Shown here one piece after another: positions 50,896-60,492 of a DNA stretch of 64,000 nucleotides; the first letter of the stretch is position 1; each line of letters begins with the position of its first letter. The translations under genes were made by a program, and so were the position numbers. Source of the stretch: Pseudomonadota bacterium (lineage in GTDB: Bacteria; Pseudomonadota; Gammaproteobacteria; Burkholderiales; Burkholderiaceae_C); the NCBI GenBank assembly GCA_021815805.1, contig JAKAZQ010000004.1, forward strand, positions 1 through 64,000. Reading direction: 5' to 3'. Under the pieces are notes generated by a model, which was not told the origin of the DNA, made no database searches, and saw nothing but the letters and a program-made list of their open reading frames with translations.

Positions 50896-51336
50896 CTACA
50901 GGCCATACGCGAGCAGCACTCCGAACAGCGGCAGCACGACCAGGATGTGCGCCTGCCACATCAGCCAGCGCCGCTGCGCGCGGATCTGCGCCGCCTCGGG
51001 AACACGAGCCTGGCGACACCAGCGCTGCAATTCCCGGCGTGACGGCAGCCCCATCAGCAGCATCGCGACGAACAGTGCGAGCTTGATACGGAACAGGGGA
51101 TTCGAGACGTACCAGACGGGTCCCTTCGCGCCGAACCACAGGTGGGCCAGGCCGCTGGCGGCGACGGCCAGGAAACTCGCCCAGCACCAGTTGTCCAGGC
51201 GCAGCAGGCGCTGCAGCAGGGCCTCGCGATGCGCCAGCACCTCGGGGCGCATCAGCGCCACCTTCGCGCTGAGAAACACCACCAGGCCGAGCACCGCGGA
51301 AATGTGCAGGTAGGTCAGCAGGCTCTCGAGCAGCAT
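50896..51336 (-). CDS. DUF2214-type membrane protein
   Basis: Four hydrophobic segments; MLLESLLTYLHISAVLGLVVFLSAKVALM. Confidence 0.7.
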   Translation of the reverse strand: MLLESLLTYLHISAVLGLVVFLSAKVALMRPEVLAHREALLQRLLRLDNWCWASFLAVAASGLAHLWFGAKGPVWYVSNPLFRIKLALFVAMLLMGLPSRRELQRWCRQARVPEAAQIRAQRRWLMWQAHILVVLPLFGVLLAYGL

Positions 51337-51367
51337 GGTGGCTTGGCCCGGCGCGGCCGGGCCATTT

Positions 51368-51388
51368 AGATGAATGTTTCATACATCT
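51368..51388. promoter_or_regulatory. Candidate NsrR-type operator AGATGAATG-TTT-CATACATCT
   Basis: 8/9 palindromic arms; GATG-N11-CATC spacing as in NsrR boxes; about 31 bp upstream of the DUF2214 start. Confidence 0.4.
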
Positions 51389-51551
51389 TATAGCCGGACG
51401 AAGCGCTGGGCAAGCGCAAACAGCCCAGCGTGAGCGCGCCATTGCCGCCGCATGAACTCCGGCGCGACACGCTCCACGACGCGCATGCGCGGGCGATCAT
51501 CGGCGGCGAGCCCCGGCCGACGCCAGGAGCCGCCCGGAGAACCCGCCCGTC

Positions 51552-52442
51552 ATGCTCACCTCGCTGCAACGCCTGTCGCGCCGGCTGTATGCCGGGCAGG
51601 CGGCCCGTCGCTGGAAATTCATGCTGCGCAGTCTGGTGTACGCACGCAGCCACCGCGCGTGGCTGCGCTATCTCGGCGCGCATCCCTGGATGCTGCGGGT
51701 GGTCGTGCCGCGCCCGGAACTGCTGGAGCGTCTGCACCGTCCCTACCAGTGCGTCCGCTTCGACCGCTGGGCCCGCCTGCATGCCTTGCGCTCGCACTAC
51801 GACGTGTGCGCGCAGATCGGCTGGCAAAGCCTGTGCCGGCGCATGGCGCGGGCGCCCGTCGCGCTGGCGCGCATCGCTGCCGCCGACGGCGCGACGCACG
51901 CCGTCGAGCTTTGCTACGACACACGCTTCGGCAAGGAGGGCGAGTGGGTGCTCAACCTTTCCCGCGACGCCAGCCGCTGCTACACCATGGTGCTGGGCTT
52001 CCGGCGCCAGGCGCAGGCGCACGGCCTGTATATCGGCTGCATCCAGGGACCGGACGGGCCGGATGCGCGCGATCGGGTGCGCGGCCTGACCAAGGCCCTG
52101 CACGGCGCCCGCCCGCGCGACCTGCTGCTCGAGGCCGTGCGCGAACTGGCGCGTTGCGCGGGCTGCAGTCGGCTGGAGCTGGTCAGCGATGCCCAGCACA
52201 TTTATCGCAGCCTGCGCAAGCGGCGCAGCCTGTGCTTCAGCTACGACCGCTTCGCAGCCGAGGCGGCCGGTCAGCGCAACGCGGCACGCTGCTGGGACCT
52301 TCCGCTGCAGGCGCCCTGCCGCCCGCTGGGGCAGGTGGACTCGCGCAAGCGGGCCGTCACGGCGCGGCGGCGCGCGCTGCTCGACGACCTGCGGCAGCAG
52401 ATCCGCGACGCATGCGCAGGCGGCGCGCGGGCGCCGCGCTGA
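51552..52442 (+). CDS. VirK/YbjX (DUF535) family protein
   Basis: CYDTRFGKEGEWVLNLSRD...LYIGCIQGPDG...GLTKALHGARPRDLLLEAVREL. Confidence 0.85.
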   Translation: MLTSLQRLSRRLYAGQAARRWKFMLRSLVYARSHRAWLRYLGAHPWMLRVVVPRPELLERLHRPYQCVRFDRWARLHALRSHYDVCAQIGWQSLCRRMARAPVALARIAAADGATHAVELCYDTRFGKEGEWVLNLSRDASRCYTMVLGFRRQAQAHGLYIGCIQGPDGPDARDRVRGLTKALHGARPRDLLLEAVRELARCAGCSRLELVSDAQHIYRSLRKRRSLCFSYDRFAAEAAGQRNAARCWDLPLQAPCRPLGQVDSRKRAVTARRRALLDDLRQQIRDACAGGARAPR

Positions 52443-52448
52443 GCGCCG

Positions 52449-55400
52449 TCACCCGATGCTCATGAGGCTGGCGTTGCCGCCGGCCGCCGCGGTGTTCACG
52501 CTGACGGACTTTTCGTGCAACAGCAGTTCCAGCGGATATTCCGATTGTTTCAGGCCGTCGCTGGCCAGCGCATACACGCTGACCACCGCATGCTCGAAGC
52601 GCGTCAACTCCGTCTGCAGCGCCAGCAGCCCCGCCGGATCGCCCTGGTACAGCGCGGCATCGGGCTGATCCGCGTCGACGAAGGCACGCACCTGCGTGCG
52701 CAGCGACGCCGGAACCAGCGCCAGCGCGGCTTCGGCGTGGGCTCCGCTGAGCAACGCGACATTGCCGCTGGCCAGCGCCGCGGCCGCCTGGCGCAGCAAG
52801 GCCTCGCGGCTCGCCGCGCGGCACAGCAGGCGCCCGCGCGGCAGCAGCGCATACTGGTTGTGCTCGCCCACGGGTCCGGGCAGCGTGACCGGCTCCAGGC
52901 TCGGCGCCTGAACCGCATAGGCCTCCAGCGCCGCGGTGTCGAGTCCATGCTCGCGCAGCGCCTCGATCAGGGTGCGCAGCGCCTGGGGCGCCGGCGCGCA
53001 GGGCAGGAACGGCGCACACGCCGGCGCGATCAGGCGCCGCAGGTACAGCGGCCCGCCGGCCTTCGGCCCCGTCCCCGATCGACCGTGACCACCAAACGGC
53101 TGCACGCCCACCACGGCGCCGATGATGTTGCGGTTGACGTAGATGTTGCCGGCGTGGATGCGCGACGTCACCTGCGCGATGCTTTCGTCGATGCGGCTGT
53201 GGATGCCGAAGGTCAGCGCGTAGCCGAGAGCGTTGACCGCATCCAGCGTGGCTTCGAGTTCGCCTGTGCGATATCGCAGCACGTGCAACACCGGCCCGAA
53301 TACCTCTCGGCCTAGCACATCGATCGACGGGATCTCGATCAGGGTCGGCGCGACAAAGCAGCCGTGCCGTGCGTCGTCGGGCAGCGCGGGCGCGTGCACG
53401 GGAAAACCGCGTGCGCGCAAGGCCTCCACATGCGCGACGATGGTGTCGCGCGCCTCGGCGCTGATCACCGGACCGATGTCGCTGGCCAGCCGATCCGGCC
53501 GGCCGATGCACAGTTCGTTCATCGCGCCGCGCAGCATCTCCAGCAGGCGCTCGGCGACGTCCTCCTGCACCAGCAGGATGCGCAGTGCCGAGCAGCGCTG
53601 TCCGGCGGAATCGAAGGCCGACGCCACGATGTCGGCCACCGCCTGCTCGGGCAATGCCGACGAATCGACGACCATGGCGTTCTGGCCGCCCGTCTCGGCG
53701 ATCAGCGGAATCGGCAGGCCATGCGCATCCAGGCGACCCGCGAGCTGCGCCTGGATCAGGCGCGCCACCTCGGTGGAACCGGTGAACAACACGCCGCGCA
53801 CCCGCGCATCGGCGACCAGCGCGCTGCCCACCTTTCCATCCCCCGGCAGCAGTTGCACCGCGCCGTGCGGCAAGCCGGCCTCGAGCAGGATGTTCACCGC
53901 CGCATAGGCGATCAGCGGCGTCTGCTCGGCCGGCTTGGCCAGCACCACGTTGCCGGCGGCCAACGCCGCCGCCACCTGCCCCATGAAGATGGCCAGCGGA
54001 AAATTCCACGGGCTGATGGCCACCACCGGGCCGAGCGGGCGGTGCTCGGTATTGTGGAAATGCTGCGTCACCTGGGCCGCGTAGTAGCGCAGGAAGTCCA
54101 CCGCCTCGCGCACCTCGCCGATGGCCGACGGCAGCGAGCGCCCGGCCTCGCGCACCACCAGGCCGACCAGGCGCGGCAGCCGCTCCTCGAGCAGGTCGGC
54201 GGCGCGCAGCAGGATGGCGGCGCGGTCGACCGGCGGCGTGGCCTGCCACACGGGCGCCTCCGCCAGGGCCTCGCCGACGGCGCGGGCGCACAGCTCGGGC
54301 GTGGCCTCGTGCACCGAGCCGACGATGTCGCGCAGATCGGCCGGGTTGAGCGCCGCACGCGCGACGGCCTCGTGTTCGCCGCTGCCGAGGATCGGACGCG
54401 CCACCCAGGTCGTGTCGATGCCTGCCAGGCCGGCCGCGGCCAGCGCGCCCAGTCGCTGCTCGTTGCTGAGGTCGAGCCCGCTCGAATTGGCGCGCTGCGC
54501 GCCGTACAGCGCCGCCGGCAGCGCGATCTTCGGGTGCGGTGCGCCCAGCGGCTGCACGGCGCGGCAGAGTTCCACCGGATCCGCGACGATCTCGTCCAGG
54601 TCGAGGTTCGGATCGTTGATCTTGTGCACAAAGGAGGTGTTCGCGCCGTTCTCCAGCAGGCGGCGCACCAGGTAGGCCAGCAGCGTCTCGTGCGTGCCCA
54701 CCGGCGCATAGATGCGGCACGGCCGGCGCATGCCCTCGGCGGATACCACCTCCTCGTACAGCGGCTCGCCCATGCCGTGCAGGCACTGGAATTCGTACTG
54801 CCCGACGTAGAAGTTGTCACCGGCCATCGCATGGATCGCGGCCACCGTGTGCGCGTTGTGGGTCGCGAACTGAGGGAACACGGCCTGCGCAGCACCCAGC
54901 AGCTTGCGCGCGCAGGCGAGGTACGACACATCGGTGTGGCTCTTGCGCGTGAACACCGGAAAGCCCTCGAGGCCGTCGAGCTGCGCGCGCTTGATCTCGG
55001 AATCCCAGTACGCGCCCTTGACCAGGCGCACCATGATGCGGCGACGCGAGCGCTGCGCCAGGTCGATCAGAAAGTCGAGCACGAACGGGGCGCGCTTCTG
55101 GTAGGCCTGCACCACGAAGCCGATGCCGTTCCAGCCCTGCAGCGCGGGGTCGAAACACAGGCTTTCCAGCAGGTCCAGCGAAATCTCGAGGCGGTCGGCC
55201 TCCTCGGCGTCGATGTTCAGGCCGATGTCGTAGCGCCTGGCCAGCTGCGCGAGGCGGGTCAGGCGCGGCAGCAGTTCCTGCATCACGCGATGCCGCTGCG
55301 CCCGGCTGTACCGGGGATGCAGCGCCGACAGCTTGATGGAAATCCCCGGCCCCTCGTAGATGCCGCGGCGCTGCGAGGATTTGCCGATGGCGTGGATGGC

Positions 55401-56297
55401 CTGTTCGTAATCGCGCAGATAGCGCTGCGCGTCGCGCGCGGTGAGCGCGGCCTCGCCCAGCATGTCGTAGGAATGCCGGAAGCCCCTGGCCTCCCACTTG
55501 CGGCTGTTGGCCAGCGCGTCGGCGATGGTCTGGCCCAGCACGAACTGTTCGCCCATCAGGCGCATCGCGATGTTCACGCTGCCCCGCACCACCGGCTCTC
55601 CGCCACGCGCGACCAGGCGCGTGAGCATCGACGACAGCGTGGCCTCGCTGCTCGTGGCCACCAGGCGTCCGGTCAGCAGCAGGCCCCAGGTGGCGGCGTT
55701 GAGGAACAGCGAGCGCCCGCCGCCGAGATGGCTCTGCCAGTCGCCGGCGCCGATCTTGTCGCGGATCAGCGCATCGCGGGTCGCCGTGTCGGGGATGCGC
55801 AGCAGCGCCTCGGCCAGGCACATCAGCGCGATGCCCTCCTGGCTCGACAGGGCGTATTCCTGCAGCAGGGTCTCCACCACGCCGCGCGTGCGCTTGGAGC
55901 GCAGTTTCAGCGCCAGTTCACGCGCCGTGCGCTGCACCTCGTCGCGCAAACCCGCGGGCAGTTCGGCCTGCGCCAGCAAGGCCGGCACGCACTCGGCCTC
56001 GGGGCGCCGGTAGGCCGCGGTGATGGCGGCGCGCAGCACGGTCTGCGGTTGCACCTCCTGCGCCAGCTCGAGAAACGGCACCAGCGGGGCATCGTGCGGC
56101 CGAGGTTGCTCCATTGGTTGCACTTCTTCATCGTGCTCACGGTCAGGAACAATTTCGCCCCGCTCCAGGCGCTCCAAGCCCTGGATGATCCATTGCTTGA
56201 CCAGGAAATGCGAGGTTCGGCCCTGCGCCTCGGCGGCCGTCTTGATGCGCGTGCGCACCTGGTCGTCCAGTTTCACGCCGATGGTCGTCACGCTCAT
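52449..56297 (-). CDS. putA: Trifunctional PutA (RHH repressor, proline dehydrogenase, P5C dehydrogenase)
   Basis: N-terminal RHH MSVTTIGVKLDDQVRTRIKTAAEAQGRTSHFLVKQ; PRODH YEGPGISIKLSALHPRY; ALDH GPVVAISPWNFPLAIFMGQ. Confidence 0.97.
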   Translation of the reverse strand: MSVTTIGVKLDDQVRTRIKTAAEAQGRTSHFLVKQWIIQGLERLERGEIVPDREHDEEVQPMEQPRPHDAPLVPFLELAQEVQPQTVLRAAITAAYRRPEAECVPALLAQAELPAGLRDEVQRTARELALKLRSKRTRGVVETLLQEYALSSQEGIALMCLAEALLRIPDTATRDALIRDKIGAGDWQSHLGGGRSLFLNAATWGLLLTGRLVATSSEATLSSMLTRLVARGGEPVVRGSVNIAMRLMGEQFVLGQTIADALANSRKWEARGFRHSYDMLGEAALTARDAQRYLRDYEQAIHAIGKSSQRRGIYEGPGISIKLSALHPRYSRAQRHRVMQELLPRLTRLAQLARRYDIGLNIDAEEADRLEISLDLLESLCFDPALQGWNGIGFVVQAYQKRAPFVLDFLIDLAQRSRRRIMVRLVKGAYWDSEIKRAQLDGLEGFPVFTRKSHTDVSYLACARKLLGAAQAVFPQFATHNAHTVAAIHAMAGDNFYVGQYEFQCLHGMGEPLYEEVVSAEGMRRPCRIYAPVGTHETLLAYLVRRLLENGANTSFVHKINDPNLDLDEIVADPVELCRAVQPLGAPHPKIALPAALYGAQRANSSGLDLSNEQRLGALAAAGLAGIDTTWVARPILGSGEHEAVARAALNPADLRDIVGSVHEATPELCARAVGEALAEAPVWQATPPVDRAAILLRAADLLEERLPRLVGLVVREAGRSLPSAIGEVREAVDFLRYYAAQVTQHFHNTEHRPLGPVVAISPWNFPLAIFMGQVAAALAAGNVVLAKPAEQTPLIAYAAVNILLEAGLPHGAVQLLPGDGKVGSALVADARVRGVLFTGSTEVARLIQAQLAGRLDAHGLPIPLIAETGGQNAMVVDSSALPEQAVADIVASAFDSAGQRCSALRILLVQEDVAERLLEMLRGAMNELCIGRPDRLASDIGPVISAEARDTIVAHVEALRARGFPVHAPALPDDARHGCFVAPTLIEIPSIDVLGREVFGPVLHVLRYRTGELEATLDAVNALGYALTFGIHSRIDESIAQVTSRIHAGNIYVNRNIIGAVVGVQPFGGHGRSGTGPKAGGPLYLRRLIAPACAPFLPCAPAPQALRTLIEALREHGLDTAALEAYAVQAPSLEPVTLPGPVGEHNQYALLPRGRLLCRAASREALLRQAAAALASGNVALLSGAHAEAALALVPASLRTQVRAFVDADQPDAALYQGDPAGLLALQTELTRFEHAVVSVYALASDGLKQSEYPLELLLHEKSVSVNTAAAGGNASLMSIG

Positions 56298-56340
56298 GGA
56301 ATTCCCTTATGGATTAGATATGTATGCGAACATGGCGATG

Positions 56341-56459
56341 GTTGCACCACCACCGCGAGAAGTAAAGCACTGCTCGTCTCGTGGATACAACTTTTCGCAC
56401 CCCTGGGGTGTAACCCTGATGCAGCGACAGGTGCAACCCGTTATGGTCCCCACTGCAAC
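56341..56459. promoter_or_regulatory. Three GTTGCA hexamers, candidate PutA operators
   Basis: GTTGCA at 56341-56346; reverse complement TGCAAC at 56432-56437 and 56454-56459. Confidence 0.6.
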
Positions 56460-56569
56460 CTTTCTCGACCCTTCGCGCACCGGCAGCGGTGCGTGGCCGA
56501 GGCAACGGCCGACGACGGGGCGCCGCACGCGCCCCGCCCCGATCCCCTCTTCTCTTTGCAGGCGAGACC

Positions 56570-57712
56570 ATGACGCACAAGTATTGCAGGACGGCTTTGT
56601 TCAGTCTGATGGCGGCAGCCCTGGGCGCCGGCGCGGCGCACGCCGCCACGCCAATCACCATCGGCGTGCAGGCGCCGATCACCGGCCAGTACGCCAACGA
56701 GGGCCAGGGCATCGCGAATGCCGTGAAGCTGCTGGTCAAGCAGCAGAACGCCGAGGGCGGGCTGCTCGGACACCCGCTCAAGGTGGAGGTATGCGACGAC
56801 CAGGGCGAGGCCGCGCCGGCTGCGATCTGCGCGCGTCAACTGGTCAACGACGGCGTGCTGGCCGTGATCGGCAGCTACACCAGCGGCGCCGCGCTGGCCG
56901 CGCAGCCGATCTATGCCCGCGCCAACGTGATCCAGACCTCCGACGGCACCAGCGACCAGCTGACCGCACGCGGCTACAAGACCTTTTTCCGCAACGCGCC
57001 GCCGAACAGCGCCGAGGCGGTGTTCACCGCCGGCTACTTCAAGGCCATGGGCTATCGGCGCGTGGCGGTCGTCACCGACCACTCGAGTTTTTCCACCGGC
57101 CTGGCCAACGCGGTGATCGCCGACGCGAAAAAGGCCGGCATCAAGATCATCGACAAGGCCTTCATCAGCGCCGGATCGCAGAACTACACCCCGGTGCTGA
57201 CCAAGTTGAAGGCCGAGCATCCGCAAGTCGTGTACTTCTCCGGCTACTACACCGATGGCGGCCTCATCAAGGCGCAGATGGCCCAGCTCGGCATGAAGGC
57301 CACGTTCGTCGGCGGTGACGCCAACCAGAACGTGGCCTTCGCGAAAATCGCCGGCAGCGCGGCGAGCGGCGCCGTCATCATCAACGTGCCCGCGCCCGAG
57401 GACCTGCCCTACCCGGCGGCCAAGCAGTTCCTCGAGCAGTTCCAGAAGGCCTACGGGCATCAGCCGCCCAGCATCTTCACGCTGACCAACGCCGACGGCC
57501 TGCGCGCGGTGCTGTACACCGCCGAGCAGGTCAAGAGCGTGAAGCCGGCCGTGCTGATCCCGGCGCTGCACAAGCTGCGCGACTTCCACGGCCTGACCGG
57601 CACGTTCTCGTGGAACGCCGTGGGTGAACGCACCGGAAGCCCGTACGTGGCCTTCGAGGTGACGGCCAGCGGCGCCTACAAGATCACCTATCCGGCCGCC
57701 GCCGCCAAGTAA
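56570..57712 (+). CDS. Liv-type ABC transporter substrate-binding protein
   Basis: Signal peptide; ITIGVQAPITGQYANEGQGIANAVKLLVKQQNAEGGLLGHPLKVEVCDDQGEA. Confidence 0.93.
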   Translation: MTHKYCRTALFSLMAAALGAGAAHAATPITIGVQAPITGQYANEGQGIANAVKLLVKQQNAEGGLLGHPLKVEVCDDQGEAAPAAICARQLVNDGVLAVIGSYTSGAALAAQPIYARANVIQTSDGTSDQLTARGYKTFFRNAPPNSAEAVFTAGYFKAMGYRRVAVVTDHSSFSTGLANAVIADAKKAGIKIIDKAFISAGSQNYTPVLTKLKAEHPQVVYFSGYYTDGGLIKAQMAQLGMKATFVGGDANQNVAFAKIAGSAASGAVIINVPAPEDLPYPAAKQFLEQFQKAYGHQPPSIFTLTNADGLRAVLYTAEQVKSVKPAVLIPALHKLRDFHGLTGTFSWNAVGERTGSPYVAFEVTASGAYKITYPAAAAK

Positions 57713-57824
57713 GCCCGGTCGAGGCGCCCGCCGGTCCGGCGTGGCGCCGCGCCGACCCGGCGCCGCCACGCGCGCGCCGAGTCCGCGCGGCGCGCACGGC
57801 CGGCGCATCGCAGGAGAACCATCC

Positions 57825-58730
57825 ATGCTGAGCACCGTGCTGCAGCAGCTCGTCAACGGTCTGACCGTGGGCGGGATCTATGCGCTCATCGCCCTGGGCT
57901 ACACCATGGTCTACGGGGTGCTGCGCCTGATCAACTTCGCCCATGGCGATCTCTGCATCTTCGGGGCCTACATCGGTCTCGTCGCGCTGGGCTCGGGGGC
58001 GGGCAGCGGACGATCCCATCTGCTGCTGCTCGGCGCCGCGTTCCTGCTCGCGGCGCTGGCGGTCGGGGCCGCCGGAATGCTGCTGGAGTTCACCGCCTAT
58101 CGCCCGTTGCGACGCGCCGATCGCCTGTCGGCGGTGGTATCGGCGCTCGGCGCATCGCTGTTCATCGAAAACGGCATCATGCTGATCTGGGGCCCGCAGC
58201 TGCGCGTGTTTCCGAGTCATCTGCTGCCGCACGCCGCCTGGAACCTGGGCGGCGCCCGCATCGACCTCGTGCAGTTGCTGATCATCGGCGGCTCCGCGCT
58301 GCTCATGGGCGTGCTGTACTGGTTCGTGCATCACACCCGCTACGGCACCGCGATGCGCGCCGCGGCGAGCGACCAGGATGCGGCGCGCCTGATGGGCATC
58401 AACGTCAACCGCGTGATCGCCAGCGTGTTCGTGCTGGGCCCGGCGATCGGCGCGGTGGGCGGCCTGTTCATCGGCCTGTACTACCGCCAGGTCTACTTCA
58501 CGATGGGCTGGACCTACGGCCTCAACGCGTTCATCGCCGCCATCCTGGGGGGCATCGGCAACATCCCCGGCGCGATGCTCGGCGGCGTGCTGCTGGGCCT
58601 GTTCAACGCCTTCGCCGCCGGCTTCATCTCCAGTTCCTGGCAGGGGGCGATCACCTTTGCGCTGCTGATCGGCATCCTGCTGCTGCGCCCCACCGGGCTG
58701 CTCGGCGAGCGCGTCGCGGAGAAAGTCTGA
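57825..58730 (+). CDS. livH: ABC permease LivH
   Basis: LQQLVNGLTVGGIYALIALGYTMVYGVLRLINFAHGD. Confidence 0.93.
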   Translation: MLSTVLQQLVNGLTVGGIYALIALGYTMVYGVLRLINFAHGDLCIFGAYIGLVALGSGAGSGRSHLLLLGAAFLLAALAVGAAGMLLEFTAYRPLRRADRLSAVVSALGASLFIENGIMLIWGPQLRVFPSHLLPHAAWNLGGARIDLVQLLIIGGSALLMGVLYWFVHHTRYGTAMRAAASDQDAARLMGINVNRVIASVFVLGPAIGAVGGLFIGLYYRQVYFTMGWTYGLNAFIAAILGGIGNIPGAMLGGVLLGLFNAFAAGFISSSWQGAITFALLIGILLLRPTGLLGERVAEKV

Positions 58731-59677
58731 TGAAAAGCCTGCTCGATTGGCTCTCCCGCCCGTGGGTCGGCGGCCTGCTGTGGCTGGCCGGGCTCGGCGT
58801 CCCGCTGCTGCTCGACCAGACCTGGGTGTTCATCGCCGCGCTGTTCGCGGTCTACGCGATCGTCGCCCTCAGCCAGGACGTGGTGCTCGGACGCGCCGGC
58901 ATGTTCGACATGGGGCATGCCGTGTACTTCGGCGTCGGGGCCTACGTCACGGCCATCCTGAACACGGCCCATGGCTGGCCGATCCTGCTCACCTGGCCGC
59001 TCGCGGTGCTCGCCGCGGCGCTTGCCGGGGCGCTCATCGCCGCGCCGATCGCACGCCTGCGCGGCGACTACCTGCTGGTCGCCACGATCGGCTTCAACGC
59101 CATTTTCATCCTCGCGCTGAACAACAACCTGGGCCACGTCACCGGCGGCGCCGACGGGCTGTTCGGCATCGGCGTGCCGGCGCTGGGCGGGCTCCAGGCA
59201 TCCAGCCAGAACGCCCAGTTCTGGCTCGACTGGGTCGCCTTCGCGGCGGTGCTGCTGCTGATCCGCAATCTCGACCGCTCGCATCTCGGGCGCACCTTCC
59301 ACTACATCAAGCACGACCAGCTCGCCGCCACCACGATGGGCGTGGACACGCGCAAGTACCGCGTGCTGGCCTTCGCCCTCGGCGCGGCGCTGGCCGGTTT
59401 CGGCGGCACGCTGTTCGCCACGCTGATGGCCGCGGTCAGCCCCGGCGCGTTCGTGTTCACGGAATCGGTCACGCTGTTCGCCATCGTGCTGGTGGGCGGC
59501 CAGGGCTCGATTCCCGGCGTTCTGCTGGGCACCGCGCTGATGTTCGTCGTACCCCAGGTGTTCCGGGGCTTCGCCGAGTACCGCTATTTCGTGTTCGGCA
59601 TCGCCATGGTGCTGATCATGGTGCTGCGCCCGCAGGGCATCTGGCCGCGGGCTCTGCGCAGGGAGGCCGCGCGATGA
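58730..59677 (+). CDS. livM: ABC permease LivM
   Basis: GRAGMFDMGHAVYFGVGAYVTAIL; 1-bp overlap with livH. Confidence 0.92.
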   Translation: MKSLLDWLSRPWVGGLLWLAGLGVPLLLDQTWVFIAALFAVYAIVALSQDVVLGRAGMFDMGHAVYFGVGAYVTAILNTAHGWPILLTWPLAVLAAALAGALIAAPIARLRGDYLLVATIGFNAIFILALNNNLGHVTGGADGLFGIGVPALGGLQASSQNAQFWLDWVAFAAVLLLIRNLDRSHLGRTFHYIKHDQLAATTMGVDTRKYRVLAFALGAALAGFGGTLFATLMAAVSPGAFVFTESVTLFAIVLVGGQGSIPGVLLGTALMFVVPQVFRGFAEYRYFVFGIAMVLIMVLRPQGIWPRALRREAAR

Positions 59678-60492
59678 GCACCCCACCGAACCCGCAAGCG
59701 GCTGCGCCGGCGCAAGAGATGCTGGTGCTGGACGGCGTCGGCGTGCGCTTCGGCGGCCTGAAGGCCGTCGATGCGCTGAGCTTCGCGGTCGGCCAGGCCC
59801 AGGTGGTCGGACTCATCGGCCCGAATGGCGCCGGCAAGACCACGGCCTTCAACCTGATCACCGGGGTCTACAAGCCGAGCGAGGGGCGCGTGCGCTTCGC
59901 CGGCCGCGACATCACCGCCTGGGCCCCCCATCGCATCGCGCGCATCGGCATCTTCCGTACCTTCCAGACCATCCGCCTGTTCCAGGGTCAGAGCGTGCTG
60001 AGCAACGTGCTGGCGGGCATGCACCTGCGCACGCGCCAGCAATGGTGGCAGGGGCTGCTGGCCACGCCGGCGCAGCGTCGCGAGGAACGCGCGCTGCGTC
60101 ACGAAGTGCATGCGCTGCTCGAGCGACTTCGCCTGGACCACCTGGCGTACGAGGACGTGGCCTCCCTGCCCTACGGCGTGCAGCGCCGGGTCGAGCTGGC
60201 GCGCGCGCTGATCGCCAAGCCGCGCCTGCTCATCCTCGACGAACCCGCGGCAGGCCTCAACGACCAGGAGTCGGCAGAGCTCAACCGCACCATCCTCGAG
60301 GTGCGCGACCAGGGCATCAGCGTGCTGCTGGTCGAGCACGACATGAACGTGGTGATGAACGTCACCGATCACATCGTGTGCATCAACTTCGGGCGCAAGA
60401 TCGCCGAGGGCACGCCGGAGCAAATTCGCAACCATCCCGACGTCATCGAGGCCTACCTCGGCAAGGAAGACGACGACGAGGAGGCCGCATGA
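59674..60492 (+). CDS. livG: ABC ATP-binding protein LivG
   Basis: GPNGAGKTTAFNLITGVYKPSEG...LSYGVQRRVELARAL-type signature. Confidence 0.95.
   Translation: MSTPPNPQAAAPAQEMLVLDGVGVRFGGLKAVDALSFAVGQAQVVGLIGPNGAGKTTAFNLITGVYKPSEGRVRFAGRDITAWAPHRIARIGIFRTFQTIRLFQGQSVLSNVLAGMHLRTRQQWWQGLLATPAQRREERALRHEVHALLERLRLDHLAYEDVASLPYGVQRRVELARALIAKPRLLILDEPAAGLNDQESAELNRTILEVRDQGISVLLVEHDMNVVMNVTDHIVCINFGRKIAEGTPEQIRNHPDVIEAYLGKEDDDEEAA

Noticed and set aside
53364-56573. 1069-aa plus-strand ORF
   Set aside because: Antisense to putA; composition typical of GC-rich antisense frames.
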